The notes: a model not told the origin generated them from the sequence alone. A DNA stretch of 64,000 nucleotides from Flavobacterium branchiarum (GCF_030409845.1 NZ_JAUFQQ010000003.1:62001-126000), one strand, 5' to 3'; positions 47,262 through 56,108 are shown, counted from the first letter of the stretch. Numbers and translations are program-made.

Positions 47262-47552
47262 TGGCTTTTATTCTATTGATGTTCTATGTAGAAATTGATA
47301 TGATTATTATTTTACTAAAATAGAATATATAAATCGTATTATTTGATATTTTTTTAACAAAAACAGATTGATTTATTATTTTGTATTTTTTGTGAGCAAT
47401 AGCAGGTGGTAAGAAGATAGAGTTATCTTTCTTAGAAGTGGGGTTTAAGTAATGGCTAAACTAACTAAGTAAAGTGTGTAAAGCAATTCGTTAATCTAGA
47501 AATAAACGAATCCAAAATCTTTGTAAAAAGATAAGATTGTGGTTAAAAACAG

Positions 47553-47578
47553 AAAACCCACTCGTTTGAGTGGGTTTT
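47553..47578 (-). terminator. terminator of tRNA-Phe copy 1
   Basis: AAAACCCACTC and GAGTGGGTTTT form a perfect 11-bp stem with a 4-base loop, two bases after the tRNA 3' end on the minus strand. Confidence 0.88.
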
Positions 47579-47579
47579 G

Positions 47580-47652
47580 TGGTACCTCCAGGGATCGAAC
47601 CAGGGACACATGGATTTTCAGTCCATTGCTCTACCATCTGAGCTAAGGTACC
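47580..47652 (-). tRNA. tRNA-Phe (GAA), copy 1
   Basis: The minus strand folds as a cloverleaf: acceptor GGTACCT/AGGTACC, D arm GCTC...GAGC, anticodon stem ATGGA/TCCAT with loop CTGAAAA, and T arm CCTGG-TTCGATC-CCTGG. The anticodon is GAA, discriminator base A; CCA is not encoded. 73 nt. Confidence 0.97.
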
Positions 47653-47668
47653 GTGCTTGACGCGGGTG

Positions 47669-47698
47669 CAAATATAGAATGTTTTTTAGATTATCCAA
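47669..47698 (-). promoter_or_regulatory. promoter of tRNA-Phe copy 1
   Basis: TATATTTG (-7, minus strand of 47669-47676) preceded at 19 bases by TTG (47696-47698). This fits the Bacteroidetes -33/-7 consensus and is shared with copy 2. Confidence 0.82.
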
Positions 47699-47738
47699 GT
47701 TAAATTGAAAGAAAGAATCTATTTATTTGAATAAAAAC

Positions 47739-47765
47739 AAAAAACCCACTCGTTTGAGTGGGTTT
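47739..47765 (-). terminator. terminator of tRNA-Phe copy 2
   Basis: The same AAACCCACTC/GAGTGGGTTT hairpin as at 47553, placed just after the second tRNA. Confidence 0.85.
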
Positions 47766-47767
47766 CG

Positions 47768-47840
47768 TGGTACCTCCAGGGATCGAACCAGGGACACATG
47801 GATTTTCAGTCCATTGCTCTACCATCTGAGCTAAGGTACC
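47768..47840 (-). tRNA. tRNA-Phe (GAA), copy 2
   Basis: Identical in mature sequence to copy 1, 188 bases further on. The same promoter and terminator elements flank it, so a whole ~188-bp unit was duplicated in tandem. Confidence 0.97.
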
Positions 47841-47856
47841 GTGCTTAACGCGGGTG

Positions 47857-47886
47857 CAAATATAGTATGTTTTTTAGTTTCTCCAA
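47857..47886 (-). promoter_or_regulatory. promoter of tRNA-Phe copy 2
   Basis: TATATTTG (47857-47864 on the minus strand) with TTG at 47884-47886, 19-base spacing, as in copy 1. Confidence 0.82.
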
Positions 47887-47939
47887 AACAATTTTAAAAA
47901 AAAATCAATTCGTATCTTCGCACCAATAAATAAGGAACT

Positions 47940-48674
47940 ATGGTTTTAACAATCGATGTTGGAAATACTCGTATTAAAGGTGCTGTTTTTGAGAATAATA
48001 GTGTTTTAGAGTTTTTTGTTTTTGATAAGAATGAACTCGAAATTAAGATAAAAAAAATTTTAAAAAACTTTGATGAAATAACAGATTTGGTTGTTGCATC
48101 AGTCGGAAATGTAGAAAAAGAGTTGTTTTTGAGTTTTAATAACGATGTAAATGTTTGCTTTTTGACCAACGAAGATCGGTTTCCGTTTAATAATAGATAT
48201 GCTACTCCAAAAACGTTAGGCATTGATCGGATGGTACTTGCTAGTGGAGCCACCTTGCAATATCCGAATCAAAATAGATTGATTATTGACGCTGGAACTT
48301 GTATTACATATGATTTTGTCGACGAAAATGATAATTATTTAGGCGGGGCCATATCGCCAGGATTACGTTTAAGATATGAAGCACTACATAATTATACAGC
48401 AAAACTACCGTTGTTAACTTTTGAAGAGCCTCAAGATTATATTGGTAATTCGACTCCAGAATCAATGCATTCAGGGGTTGTCAACGGATTCGTTTATGAA
48501 ATAGATGGGTTTATCGATCAATACAAAGCAGACTACTTAAATTTTATCATAATTTTAACGGGTGGTGATGCACTTTTTTTGGCTAAACGATTAAAAAATA
48601 CCATATTTGCCAATTCAAATTTCTTATTAGAAAGTTTGAACCAAACATTTCAATATAAAATCAACAATGATTAA
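47940..48674 (+). CDS. coaX: type III pantothenate kinase
   Basis: 244 aa. The ASKHA fold motifs are visible: LTIDVGNTRIKGAVF at 3-17 (phosphate-1 loop), IDAGTCITYDFVDE near 115-128 with YLGGAISPGLRLRYEALH (substrate site), and ILTGGDALFL near 202. It phosphorylates pantothenate in the first step of CoA synthesis. Its end overlaps the next gene by 8 bases, so the two are coupled. A TATCTTCG at 47913-47920 is a weak -7 candidate. Confidence 0.93.
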   Translation: MVLTIDVGNTRIKGAVFENNSVLEFFVFDKNELEIKIKKILKNFDEITDLVVASVGNVEKELFLSFNNDVNVCFLTNEDRFPFNNRYATPKTLGIDRMVLASGATLQYPNQNRLIIDAGTCITYDFVDENDNYLGGAISPGLRLRYEALHNYTAKLPLLTFEEPQDYIGNSTPESMHSGVVNGFVYEIDGFIDQYKADYLNFIIILTGGDALFLAKRLKNTIFANSNFLLESLNQTFQYKINND

Positions 48675-49920
48675 AAAAATTATAATAAGCGCTTGCTTAC
48701 TTTTATCATTCGTGTCTTTTGCTCAGCAGGGAACGTCTTCTCCTTATTCTTTTTACGGAATTGGTGATGTAAGGTTTAAAGGAACTATCGAAAACCGTTC
48801 GATGTCAGGCATTGCAATAGAGCAAGATAGTATTCATATTAATGTTGAGAATCCTGCTAGTTATGCAAATTTAAAGTATACAACTTTTTCAGTAGGTGGT
48901 AATTTTAATTCAGCTACATTAAAAACAGATAAAGAATCGGCAAAAGCACAAAGAACAACTTTAGATTATATTGCTGTAGGTTTGCCTTTAGGGGATAAGT
49001 TTGGAGTAGGTTTTGGATTGGTTCCATATTCATCTGTAGGATATCAAATTGAATCTCTTTCAGTAAATACTGGAGGTAATAATAAAAGATTTGAAGGTTC
49101 AGGTGGATTGAATAGGGTTTATTTAGGAGCTGCATATAAGATTAAGCCTAATTTTAGTATAGGAGTTGATGTTCAATACGATTTTGGTAAGGTTGAAACA
49201 GCTGGTTTTGACTTTATTCCAGATGTGCCAGTAGGGACAAGAGAATTAAATAAGACTTATTTATCAGGGCTTAATTTCAATTTTGGAGCAATGTACCAGT
49301 ACAAGATAAATAAGAAATTGTCTTTCTTTAGTAGTGGAACATTTACGCTTCAAAGTAAAATGAATTCTGAAAACTCAAGAGATATATCTACTGGGATGCT
49401 AGGTACAGGGCTTTATTTCACTGTTGTAGATCCTGGTGTAGAAGTGAAGGAAACGATTGATGTAGATAGACCTTTTAAGCTTGCTTTAAGTGCGGGTGTA
49501 GGAGAAGCTAGAAAATGGTTAATTGGAGGAAAAATTTCATTTCAAAATTCAGTTAATCAGTCAATTATATATAATACTGCTCCAAATGTAGGATATGGTA
49601 AAGCTGCAAGTGCAAGTATTGGGGGGTATTATATTCCAAATTATAGTTCTTTTTCAGGTTATTTTAATAGAGTAACTTATAGAGCTGGTATTAAATATGA
49701 AAAAACGGCTTTGATAATTAATTCAGAGCGTATAAATGATATTGGTCTTTCACTTGGTGCTGGACTTCCAATTCCGGGCGGGCTCTCTAATGTTAATTTA
49801 GGAGTAGAGTTTGGAAAAAGAGGAACGACATCGGCTGGTTTAATTCAAGAGAATTATGTGAATTTCAGTGTAGGTTTCTCATTAAACGATAAATGGTTCG
49901 TGAAAAGCAAGTTTAATTAA
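48667..49920 (+). CDS. outer-membrane beta-barrel protein
   Basis: 417 aa. Signal peptide MIKKIIISACLLLSFVSFAQ, then alternating hydrophobic strands with many Gly/Tyr turns (YSFYGIGDVRFKGT; LPLGDKFGVGFGLVPYSS) and a C-terminal strand ending WFVKSKFN. The pattern is that of a FadL/OmpP1-like barrel, but the exact family is not certain. It overlaps coaX by 8 bases and precedes lptC by 47 bases, a position next to envelope-assembly genes. Possibly a lipid or hydrophobic-substrate channel. Confidence 0.75.
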   Translation: MIKKIIISACLLLSFVSFAQQGTSSPYSFYGIGDVRFKGTIENRSMSGIAIEQDSIHINVENPASYANLKYTTFSVGGNFNSATLKTDKESAKAQRTTLDYIAVGLPLGDKFGVGFGLVPYSSVGYQIESLSVNTGGNNKRFEGSGGLNRVYLGAAYKIKPNFSIGVDVQYDFGKVETAGFDFIPDVPVGTRELNKTYLSGLNFNFGAMYQYKINKKLSFFSSGTFTLQSKMNSENSRDISTGMLGTGLYFTVVDPGVEVKETIDVDRPFKLALSAGVGEARKWLIGGKISFQNSVNQSIIYNTAPNVGYGKAASASIGGYYIPNYSSFSGYFNRVTYRAGIKYEKTALIINSERINDIGLSLGAGLPIPGGLSNVNLGVEFGKRGTTSAGLIQENYVNFSVGFSLNDKWFVKSKFN

Positions 49921-49967
49921 TTCCAGATTGTAAACTCTGTTGTAGAGTTTAATACCTTATTAAACGA

Positions 49968-50522
49968 ATGAATTTACCGAGAAAATATAGTGTGATTACT
50001 GGGATCGTGATTTTTGTTGCGATGTTCTTTCTAGGATGTGAGAGCAACTTTAAGGAGGTGCAAAGAAGTAATCTTACAGAGTTCGTTCCTGCTAGTGATG
50101 TTGATAATGCTAATATAAAGTATACGGATTCTGGTCTTATTACTGGAATTTTGATAAGTCCAAAGATGTTGGATTATTCTAATGTTAGTTTTCCTTTTAC
50201 CGATTTCCCAAAAGGCATAGATGTAACCTTGTATGATAAAAAGCGTAAGCGTACTTTCGTATTAGCTAATTACGCTATATCTTATAAGCAAACTTCTATT
50301 ATTGACTTGCAAGGAAATGTGAGAATTACTACAGAAGATGGGCAGAAGTTGGAGACAGAACAATTGTATTTTGATCAGAAAAACGAATGGTTTTATACCG
50401 AAAGAAAGTTTAAGTTGACAGATGCAAAAGGGGTTTCTTATGGACAGGGACTTGACTTTAGTAAAGATTTTAAAATAATAAACTCTCAGCGAATAACAGG
50501 AGAGATAGAAACAAAAGATTAA
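49968..50522 (+). CDS. lptC: LptC-type LPS export protein
   Basis: 184 aa. A membrane-anchor/lipoprotein-like N-terminus (VIFVAMFFLGCESN, Cys near 24) is followed by a beta-jellyroll region (TGILISPKMLDYS; NYAISYKQTSIIDLQGNVRITTEDGQKLETEQLYFDQ). LptC bridges LPS from the inner-membrane LptBFG to LptA across the periplasm. The lipobox-like cysteine is common in Bacteroidetes LptC. It is in a run with the barrel protein and the CNNM gene. Confidence 0.88.
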   Translation: MNLPRKYSVITGIVIFVAMFFLGCESNFKEVQRSNLTEFVPASDVDNANIKYTDSGLITGILISPKMLDYSNVSFPFTDFPKGIDVTLYDKKRKRTFVLANYAISYKQTSIIDLQGNVRITTEDGQKLETEQLYFDQKNEWFYTERKFKLTDAKGVSYGQGLDFSKDFKIINSQRITGEIETKD

Positions 50523-50534
50523 AAAATAATAATT

Positions 50535-50726
50535 ATGGGTTACTTAAAATATACACAATACGCTTATCTGATAGTTGCAATACTTTTTCTTTATGAAGCA
50601 GTTATGAAAATCAGTGCAGGCGAAGCAACTCCTTGGTTGAGCTTTTTGATTGCAGGAGTGGGGATTTTTATGTTTTTCTTTAGGAGAAAATTTGCAAAGA
50701 AAATGGAAAATCAAAATAAAAAATAA
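50535..50726 (+). CDS. small membrane protein, function unknown
   Basis: 63 aa. Two hydrophobic segments (AYLIVAILFLYEAVM; LSFLIAGVGIFMFFF) and a basic C-terminal tail (RRKFAKKMENQNKK). It is 12 bases after lptC and 5 bases before the CNNM gene, so it is co-transcribed. No family recognised. Confidence 0.7.
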   Translation: MGYLKYTQYAYLIVAILFLYEAVMKISAGEATPWLSFLIAGVGIFMFFFRRKFAKKMENQNKK

Positions 50727-50731
50727 CATAA

Positions 50732-51991
50732 ATGGAGATTAGTATTATAATACTATGTTTAATACTATCGGCCTTTTTTTCGGGTATGGAAATTGCGTTC
50801 ATATCTTCGAATAAGATTTATCTAGAGATCGAGAAGAAACAAGAAAACTTCTTGTCTAAAATCCTTACTAAGCTTACCGAAAAACCCTCAAAATTTATTG
50901 CAGCTATGCTTATTGGAAACAATATAGCTATAGTTGTTTATAGTTTTTTTATGGGAGATTTACTCTTAGATGCCCTTGTTAAATCTGGATATCATTTTTC
51001 GGATGTGGCTAGTTTGTTAATCCAAACCTTGATTTCTACTTTCTTTATTTTAATAACTGCAGAGTTTTTTCCGAAGGTGTTTTTTCAGATTTATGCAAAT
51101 TCTTTAATTAAGTTTTTTGCAATTCCAGCGTATTTTTTCTATTGGCTGTTTTATTATATTTCTACTTTTTTTATCTGGATTTCTGATTTTATTTTACGAA
51201 AGTTTTTTAAGACAGAAGGAGATCAAGTGCAGTTTTTCTTTAGTAAGGCAGAGCTTGGAGATTATATTTCTGAGCAAATGAGTACTGTAGAAGACGATGA
51301 AGAAGTTGATTCGGAGATACAAATATTTCAGAACGCTTTAGAGTTTTCAGGGGTAAAAGCAAGGGATATAATGACGCCTAGAACTGAAATCGATGCTGTG
51401 GAGCTTTTTGATTCTGTAGAGGAGCTTAGGGCTTTGTTTGTAGAAACAGGTTACTCTAAGATTCTAGTTTATCAAAACTCATTAGATGATATTTTAGGAT
51501 ATGTTCATTCGTTTGATTTGTTTAAAAAACCAGATACGATAAAATCGGTATTGATTCCTGTAGAGTTTGTTCCAGAAACAGTTTATATAAAAGATGTTTT
51601 GAACTTGCTTACCAAAAAACGAAAAAGTGTCGTGGTCGTTTTAGACGAATACGGAGGGACTTCTGGAATGATAACTGTTGAGGATATTGTCGAAGAATTG
51701 TTTGGTGAGATAGAAGATGAGCATGATTCGGATGAAGAATTAGTAGAAAAAGTGTTGGGAGAAGGAAAATATATTTTTTCAACTCGATTTGATGTTGAGT
51801 ATTTAAATGAGACTTACAAATTAGATATACCAGAAAGTGACTCATATGGAACTTTAGGCGGTTTTATTGTAGATCACACCAAAGAAATCCCTCAAGTAGG
51901 AGAAGAAATTGCTATTGGAAACTATCATTTTGTGATAGAAGAAGCGACAAATAAGAAAATAGAATTAGTAAAATTGAGTATAAAAGAGTGA
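50732..51991 (+). CDS. CNNM/CorC-type hemolysin family protein
   Basis: 419 aa. An N-terminal CNNM transmembrane domain (FSGMEIAFISSNKIYLE; three to four segments) is followed by two CBS domains (DIMTPRTEIDAVE; LTKKRKSVVVVLDEYGGTSGMITVEDIVEELFGEIEDEHD) and a C-terminal CorC_HlyC transporter-associated domain (DSYGTLGGFIVDH). The family is linked to magnesium/cobalt transport control; GldE in flavobacterial gliding is a related member. No gldD or ssb neighbour is seen here, so I call it a paralogue rather than GldE. Confidence 0.92.
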   Translation: MEISIIILCLILSAFFSGMEIAFISSNKIYLEIEKKQENFLSKILTKLTEKPSKFIAAMLIGNNIAIVVYSFFMGDLLLDALVKSGYHFSDVASLLIQTLISTFFILITAEFFPKVFFQIYANSLIKFFAIPAYFFYWLFYYISTFFIWISDFILRKFFKTEGDQVQFFFSKAELGDYISEQMSTVEDDEEVDSEIQIFQNALEFSGVKARDIMTPRTEIDAVELFDSVEELRALFVETGYSKILVYQNSLDDILGYVHSFDLFKKPDTIKSVLIPVEFVPETVYIKDVLNLLTKKRKSVVVVLDEYGGTSGMITVEDIVEELFGEIEDEHDSDEELVEKVLGEGKYIFSTRFDVEYLNETYKLDIPESDSYGTLGGFIVDHTKEIPQVGEEIAIGNYHFVIEEATNKKIELVKLSIKE

Positions 51992-52099
51992 TTTTTTTTA
52001 GAAAAATGAAAATTCTTAGAAAATAAATTGCTACTAGTATTATTATTAGCTAGATAATTGTATTTTCGCAAACTGAATATAAAATTAACAACAATAAAA

Positions 52100-54199
52100 A
52101 TGGCAGTTTTAGCAAAAATTAGACAACGTTCCGCTTTATTGATAGGCGCTATTGCACTTGCATTATTTGCATTTATCATTCAAGATCTTTTCAGTAGTGG
52201 AAATTTTGGTGAGAGTTCAAAAGACGTAGGAAGCATCAATGGGAAAGATATTTCATTTGAAGATTTTAGAATCAAAGTTAGCAATGTTGAAAAAGGTGGA
52301 CAAGGAATAACTTCCACTGAAGCTGCAAACAGAGTATGGGACCAAGAGGTTTCTATTGCTTTGTTATCATCAGAGTTTGATAAATTAGGATTAAGAGTTG
52401 GTGAAAAACATTTACTTGAAGTTTTAAAAGCTGATCAAAATATCGGAAGAAACCCAATGTTCTTAAATGCAGCTGGTGTTTTTGACGTAGCAAAATTTAA
52501 AGAATATTTTAAAGCAAATCCTGAGCAAGCTCAATATCTAAAAGATAGAGAGAATGACGCAGATTTGAATGCAAAATATCAAATTTACAATACCTTGATT
52601 AAAGCAGGTCTTTATACAACTGTTGCTGAAGGTAAATTGGAATATGAAATGGAAGCTAACAAAGTAAACTTTGCTTTTGTAGGTGGTTTATATTCTTCTA
52701 TCAAGGATAGTGATGTAAAAGTAACTGATTCTGAAATCGTTGATTTCATGAAAAAAGACGAAAAGAAATTTAAAGCTGATGAAACTCGCGAGGTTCAATA
52801 CGTTTTAATTGAAGATAAAGCTTCGAAAGAAGATGAGGCTGAAATTAAAGCTAAAGTAGCTGCTCTATTATCAGGAAGTGTTGTTTACAACCAAAAAACG
52901 GGTAAAAACGATACTTTGCCAGGATTCAGATCTGCTAAGAATGTTGCTGATTTTGTAAATTCAAATTCAGATGTACCTTACGATTCAACTTATGTAGCTA
53001 AGAAAGATTTGCCAGCTGTTGATGCTGATAAATTATTTAGCCTAGCTCCAGGTGAAATTTACGGACCATATATTTTTGGAGACTACTACTGTATTTCTAA
53101 ATCTTTAGGATCAAAATCAGGAGTAAATGCAAAAGCAAGTCATATCTTAATTAGCTATGAAGGAACACAAGTTCCAAACCAAAAAGAAAGAAGAACTAAA
53201 GAACAAGCTAAAGCTAAAGCAGAAGAAATTTTGGCTCAAGTAAATGCTAATCCAGATAGTTTCTTAATGTTAGCTTTTACAGCTTCAGATGATTCATCTG
53301 CACAACAAGGTGGAGATTTAGGATACTTTGGACAAAACCAAATGGTAAAACCATTTAATGATTTTGTTTTCAATAATCCAATTGGAAAAGTAGGATTGGT
53401 AGAAACTCCATTCGGTTTTCATATTATCAAAATTACAGACAAACAAGACGGTATTCGTTTAGCTACAATAGCTCAAAAAATAGAAGCTTCAGAAGCAACT
53501 TCTGATAGAGTATTTACTCAAGCTACTAAGTTTGAAATGGAAGCAGCTGATAAAGATTTTAATAAACTTGCTGCTGAAATGAAATTAACAGTTTCTCCTG
53601 CAGTAACAGTTAAAGCAATGGATGAAAACTTTGGTCCATTAGGAAAACAAAGAACTATCGTAAGATGGGCTTTTGAAAAAGGTACAAACAAAGGAGATGT
53701 TAAACGTTTTGAGGTAGCTAATGTTGGTCACGTAATTGCACAACTTAAGAGCATTAACAAAACAGGATTAGTATCTGTAGATGTTGCAAGACCTTATGTT
53801 GAGCCAATTCTTAAAAACAAGAAAAAAGCTGAAATGCTTAAAGCTAAAATGAATGGTACAACTATCGAGGCAATTGCTAAAAGCGCTGGTGTAGCTGTAC
53901 AACAAGCAACAGATGTTACTATGGTTAACCCAACTTTACCAGGTGGTGTTGGACAAGAGCCTAAAGTTGTTGGAAATGCATTTGCTTTAGCAACTGGAAA
54001 ACTTTCTGCACCAATTGAAGGAAACACTGGAGTTTATGTTGTTAAAAACATAAGTACTGTAAAAGCACCAGCTTTGAAAAACCATGCTCCTTATGTTGAG
54101 AGAGTAAAAGCTCAAAGTGCACAGGATGTAAACAGAATACTTCCTACATTAAAAGACAATGCTAAGATCGTTGATAATAGAGCTCACTTTAGCTACTAG
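52100..54199 (+). CDS. ppiD: PpiD/SurA-type periplasmic peptidyl-prolyl isomerase
   Basis: 699 aa from the ATG at 52100 (MAVLAKIRQ); the frame extends 14 codons further up without support. The single N-terminal membrane anchor IGAIALALFAFIIQDLF is followed by a SurA_N-like helical domain and a parvulin PPIase core (ASHILISYE; GGDLGYFGQNQMVKPFNDFVF; PFGFHIIKI) near residues 350-455. A long C-terminal helical part has a second degenerate PPIase-like stretch. It helps fold outer-membrane proteins. Terminator follows. Confidence 0.92.
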   Translation: MAVLAKIRQRSALLIGAIALALFAFIIQDLFSSGNFGESSKDVGSINGKDISFEDFRIKVSNVEKGGQGITSTEAANRVWDQEVSIALLSSEFDKLGLRVGEKHLLEVLKADQNIGRNPMFLNAAGVFDVAKFKEYFKANPEQAQYLKDRENDADLNAKYQIYNTLIKAGLYTTVAEGKLEYEMEANKVNFAFVGGLYSSIKDSDVKVTDSEIVDFMKKDEKKFKADETREVQYVLIEDKASKEDEAEIKAKVAALLSGSVVYNQKTGKNDTLPGFRSAKNVADFVNSNSDVPYDSTYVAKKDLPAVDADKLFSLAPGEIYGPYIFGDYYCISKSLGSKSGVNAKASHILISYEGTQVPNQKERRTKEQAKAKAEEILAQVNANPDSFLMLAFTASDDSSAQQGGDLGYFGQNQMVKPFNDFVFNNPIGKVGLVETPFGFHIIKITDKQDGIRLATIAQKIEASEATSDRVFTQATKFEMEAADKDFNKLAAEMKLTVSPAVTVKAMDENFGPLGKQRTIVRWAFEKGTNKGDVKRFEVANVGHVIAQLKSINKTGLVSVDVARPYVEPILKNKKKAEMLKAKMNGTTIEAIAKSAGVAVQQATDVTMVNPTLPGGVGQEPKVVGNAFALATGKLSAPIEGNTGVYVVKNISTVKAPALKNHAPYVERVKAQSAQDVNRILPTLKDNAKIVDNRAHFSY

Positions 54200-54231
54200 T
54201 TTATCAAGATTTAGATAAAACATAAATTTAG

Positions 54232-54270
54232 AAAATCCCGAAGTATTTATATTTCGGGATTTTTTTTTGT
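54232..54270 (+). terminator. terminator after ppiD
   Basis: AATCCCGAA and TTTCGGGATT form a stem with a short AT loop, followed by a run of eight or more T, 33 bases past the ppiD stop. Confidence 0.92.
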
Positions 54271-54280
54271 TCAATTGTTG

Positions 54281-54788
54281 CCCCAGTCTTGTTTTTTTGA
54301 GGAACGTGGAATCTCCTTATGTAATAACACAACGTAATTTTAGATTGTCGAGCTACTAGCGAAGTCTCTTCGTTCCTCAGAGTGATAAGTTTGTGATTGT
54401 TTGATGTATAAAATAAGTGCTGTTAAGAAACTAACACAAAGCTTTTTTTATACTCTATCCTTACCCTAGTCTTGTCTTTCTGAGGAACGAAGAGTCTCCG
54501 TAACTAATAACACAACGTGTCTTTAGATTGTCGAGCTACAAATGAAGTCTCTTCGTTCCTCAGAGTGACAAGTTTGTGTTTGTTTGATGTGTAAAATAAG
54601 TGCTGTTAAGAAACTAACACAAAGTGTTTTTTATGCTCTATCCTTACCCAGTGTTGTCTTTTTGAGGAACGAGGAATCTCCGCAAGAAACTAACGCAAAG
54701 TGTTTTAGATTATCGAGCTACAAGCGAAGTCTCTTCGTTCCTCAGAGTGACAAGTTTGCGGTTGTTTGATGCGTAAAATAGTAGGCTC
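54281..54788. repeat. three tandem copies of a ~183-bp intergenic repeat
   Basis: Copies begin near 54281, 54463 and 54646, the anchor GAGGAACG recurring at 54299, 54482 and 54664. Each copy holds an inverted pair, CTGAGGAACGAAGAGTCTC on the left and GTCTCTTCGTTCCTCAG on the right, separated by about 50-60 bases, so each can form a long hairpin. The third copy lacks the trailing part. No gene spans the region; a 61-codon frame inside it is a by-product. Confidence 0.92.
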
Positions 54789-54796
54789 TAAAAGCG

Positions 54797-55084
54797 CTAT
54801 TCAATTTCGATGATTTCTGTGCAGGCTCTTTGAATTTGTTGGTCTGTGAATTGTTCTAATGCATTTGCTAACATCTTACTTGTTTTGATACAGCCTATCA
54901 TTTTAGTTCGCATATCGAGGTCATCACCAATTTCTGTTTTGAGGATATCTTCAAATATTTCAGATAAATAATCGGGCTGGTCTCTATATTCTCCTTCTAA
55001 ACAAAGAGCTGAAAGGAATTTGGCTGTAGCCAACATTACATTGGTCTGGTGTTGTGAATCATGATTTTCTTCTTGTGTTTTCAT
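54797..55084 (-). CDS. hypothetical protein
   Basis: 95 aa, acidic and helical (FLSALCLEGEYRDQPDYLSEIFEDILKTE). No membrane segment or signal peptide and no family recognised. It is divergent from the tandem XRE regulators with a 170-base spacer that holds a possible operator. A control link to those regulators is suggested only by position. Confidence 0.55.
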   Translation of the reverse strand: MKTQEENHDSQHQTNVMLATAKFLSALCLEGEYRDQPDYLSEIFEDILKTEIGDDLDMRTKMIGCIKTSKMLANALEQFTDQQIQRACTEIIEIE

Positions 55085-55202
55085 AATTTTGGTTTTTTAT
55101 AGTTATTTGTGCGAAAAATTGTATTTTTGTTTAACATGTCGCAATTAAACAATAGATTACGTTATACCGAAAGATTTGAATTTGTAAAACACAAATACAA
55201 GC

Positions 55203-55215
55203 TTGTGTTTCACAA
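55203..55215. promoter_or_regulatory. 13-bp dyad upstream of XRE copy 1
   Basis: TTGTGTTTCACAA, a perfect TTGTG-TTT-CACAA palindrome, 39 bases before the ATG. The equivalent position in copy 2 has TTGTTAATTACAA. Candidate autoregulatory operator. Confidence 0.5.
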
Positions 55216-55242
55216 CGGACGTAATTTCTCAAAATTTTTAAA

Positions 55243-55250
55243 TATCTTTG
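55243..55250 (+). promoter_or_regulatory. candidate -7 box of XRE copy 1
   Basis: TATCTTTG, exact TAnnTTTG, only 4 bases before the ATG. If real, the transcript would be leaderless. Copy 2 has TATTTTTA (one mismatch) at the same place. Confidence 0.45.
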
Positions 55251-55254
55251 AACT

Positions 55255-55638
55255 ATGAACACAGCAACAAAGCCAAAACATATTGGAAGAAACATAAGCC
55301 GAATTAGAGAGCTTAGAGGGATGAAACAAGAAGCGCTTGCAATTGCAATTGGCACAACGCAACAATCTGTTTCAAATATTGAAGCAAGCGAGGTTGTAGA
55401 TGATGAAAAACTACAAGCAATTGCTGAAGCATTGGGTGTATCTGCGGAAGCAATTAAAAACTATAGTGATGAAACTGTATTGAATGTTATTTCTAGTCAC
55501 GATAGCTCAACAATCAATACAATCAACATTCAACCTAATTTTAATGCGCTTGATAAAGTAGTGGAACTTTACGAACGCTTGGTTTTGGCTGAAAAGGAAA
55601 AAGTTGAATATTTGGAAAAACTATTAAAAGGGAAGTGA
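55255..55638 (+). CDS. XRE family helix-turn-helix regulator (copy 1)
   Basis: 127 aa. HTH_3 domain: GRNISRIRELRGMKQEALAIAIGTTQQSVSNIEASE near 10-45, followed by a linker and a C-terminal coiled-coil (VELYERLVLAEKEKVEYLEKLLKGK) that fits dimerisation. It is nearly identical in its first ~75 residues to the next gene. Probably a small dimeric repressor that controls its own promoter; targets unknown. Confidence 0.92.
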   Translation: MNTATKPKHIGRNISRIRELRGMKQEALAIAIGTTQQSVSNIEASEVVDDEKLQAIAEALGVSAEAIKNYSDETVLNVISSHDSSTINTINIQPNFNALDKVVELYERLVLAEKEKVEYLEKLLKGK

Positions 55639-55661
55639 TTTTTTTTTGATTGAATTGAAGC

Positions 55662-55674
55662 TTGTTAATTACAA
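55662..55674. promoter_or_regulatory. 13-bp dyad upstream of XRE copy 2
   Basis: TTGTTAATTACAA (TTGT-N5-ACAA) 38 bases before the ATG, in the same place as the copy 1 dyad. The arms are kept while the centre changed. Confidence 0.5.
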
Positions 55675-55712
55675 GGGTCGTCATTTCTCAAAATAAATAA
55701 ATATTTTTAACT

Positions 55713-56108
55713 ATGAATACAGCAACAAAGCCAAAACATATTGGAAGAAACATAAGCCGAATTAGAGAGCTTAGAGGAATGAAGCAAGAAGCGCTTGCAA
55801 TTGCAATTGGTACAACGCAACAATCTGTTTCTAATATTGAAGCAAGCGAGGTTGTAGATGATGAAAAACTACAAACAATTGCTGAAGCTTTAGGTGTTTC
55901 TGCAGAAGCAATTAAAAACTACAGTGATGAAGCTGTGTTGAACGTTGTTAATAATAATTTTACTAGTCATGATAACTCAATTGTCAATACAATCAATACT
56001 CAGTCTAATTTTAACCCGCTTGATAAAGTAGTGGAACTTTACGAACGCTTGGTTTTGGCTGAAAAAGATAAAGTAGAATACTTGGAAAAACTTTTAAAAG
56101 GGAAGTAA
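55713..56108 (+). CDS. XRE family helix-turn-helix regulator (copy 2)
   Basis: 131 aa, tandem paralogue of 55255-55638. The HTH region is the same apart from single changes (LQTIAEAL instead of LQAIAEAL). A short insertion NNNFTS lies in the linker, and the coiled-coil end is the same. The upstream DNA is also similar, so this is a recent duplication including the promoter. Terminator follows. Confidence 0.92.
   Translation: MNTATKPKHIGRNISRIRELRGMKQEALAIAIGTTQQSVSNIEASEVVDDEKLQTIAEALGVSAEAIKNYSDEAVLNVVNNNFTSHDNSIVNTINTQSNFNPLDKVVELYERLVLAEKDKVEYLEKLLKGK

Noticed and set aside
50732..51991. GldE gliding-motility protein
   Set aside because: Domain layout fits, but the usual gldD/ssb neighbours are absent, so only CNNM/CorC family is claimed.
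52058..52099. N-terminal extension of the PpiD-like protein
   Set aside because: The added 14 residues would precede the natural MAVLAKIRQ membrane-anchor start.
54584..54769. 61-codon plus-strand frame inside the ~183-bp repeats
   Set aside because: It spans two repeat copies and reads as repeat sequence; no protein-like pattern.
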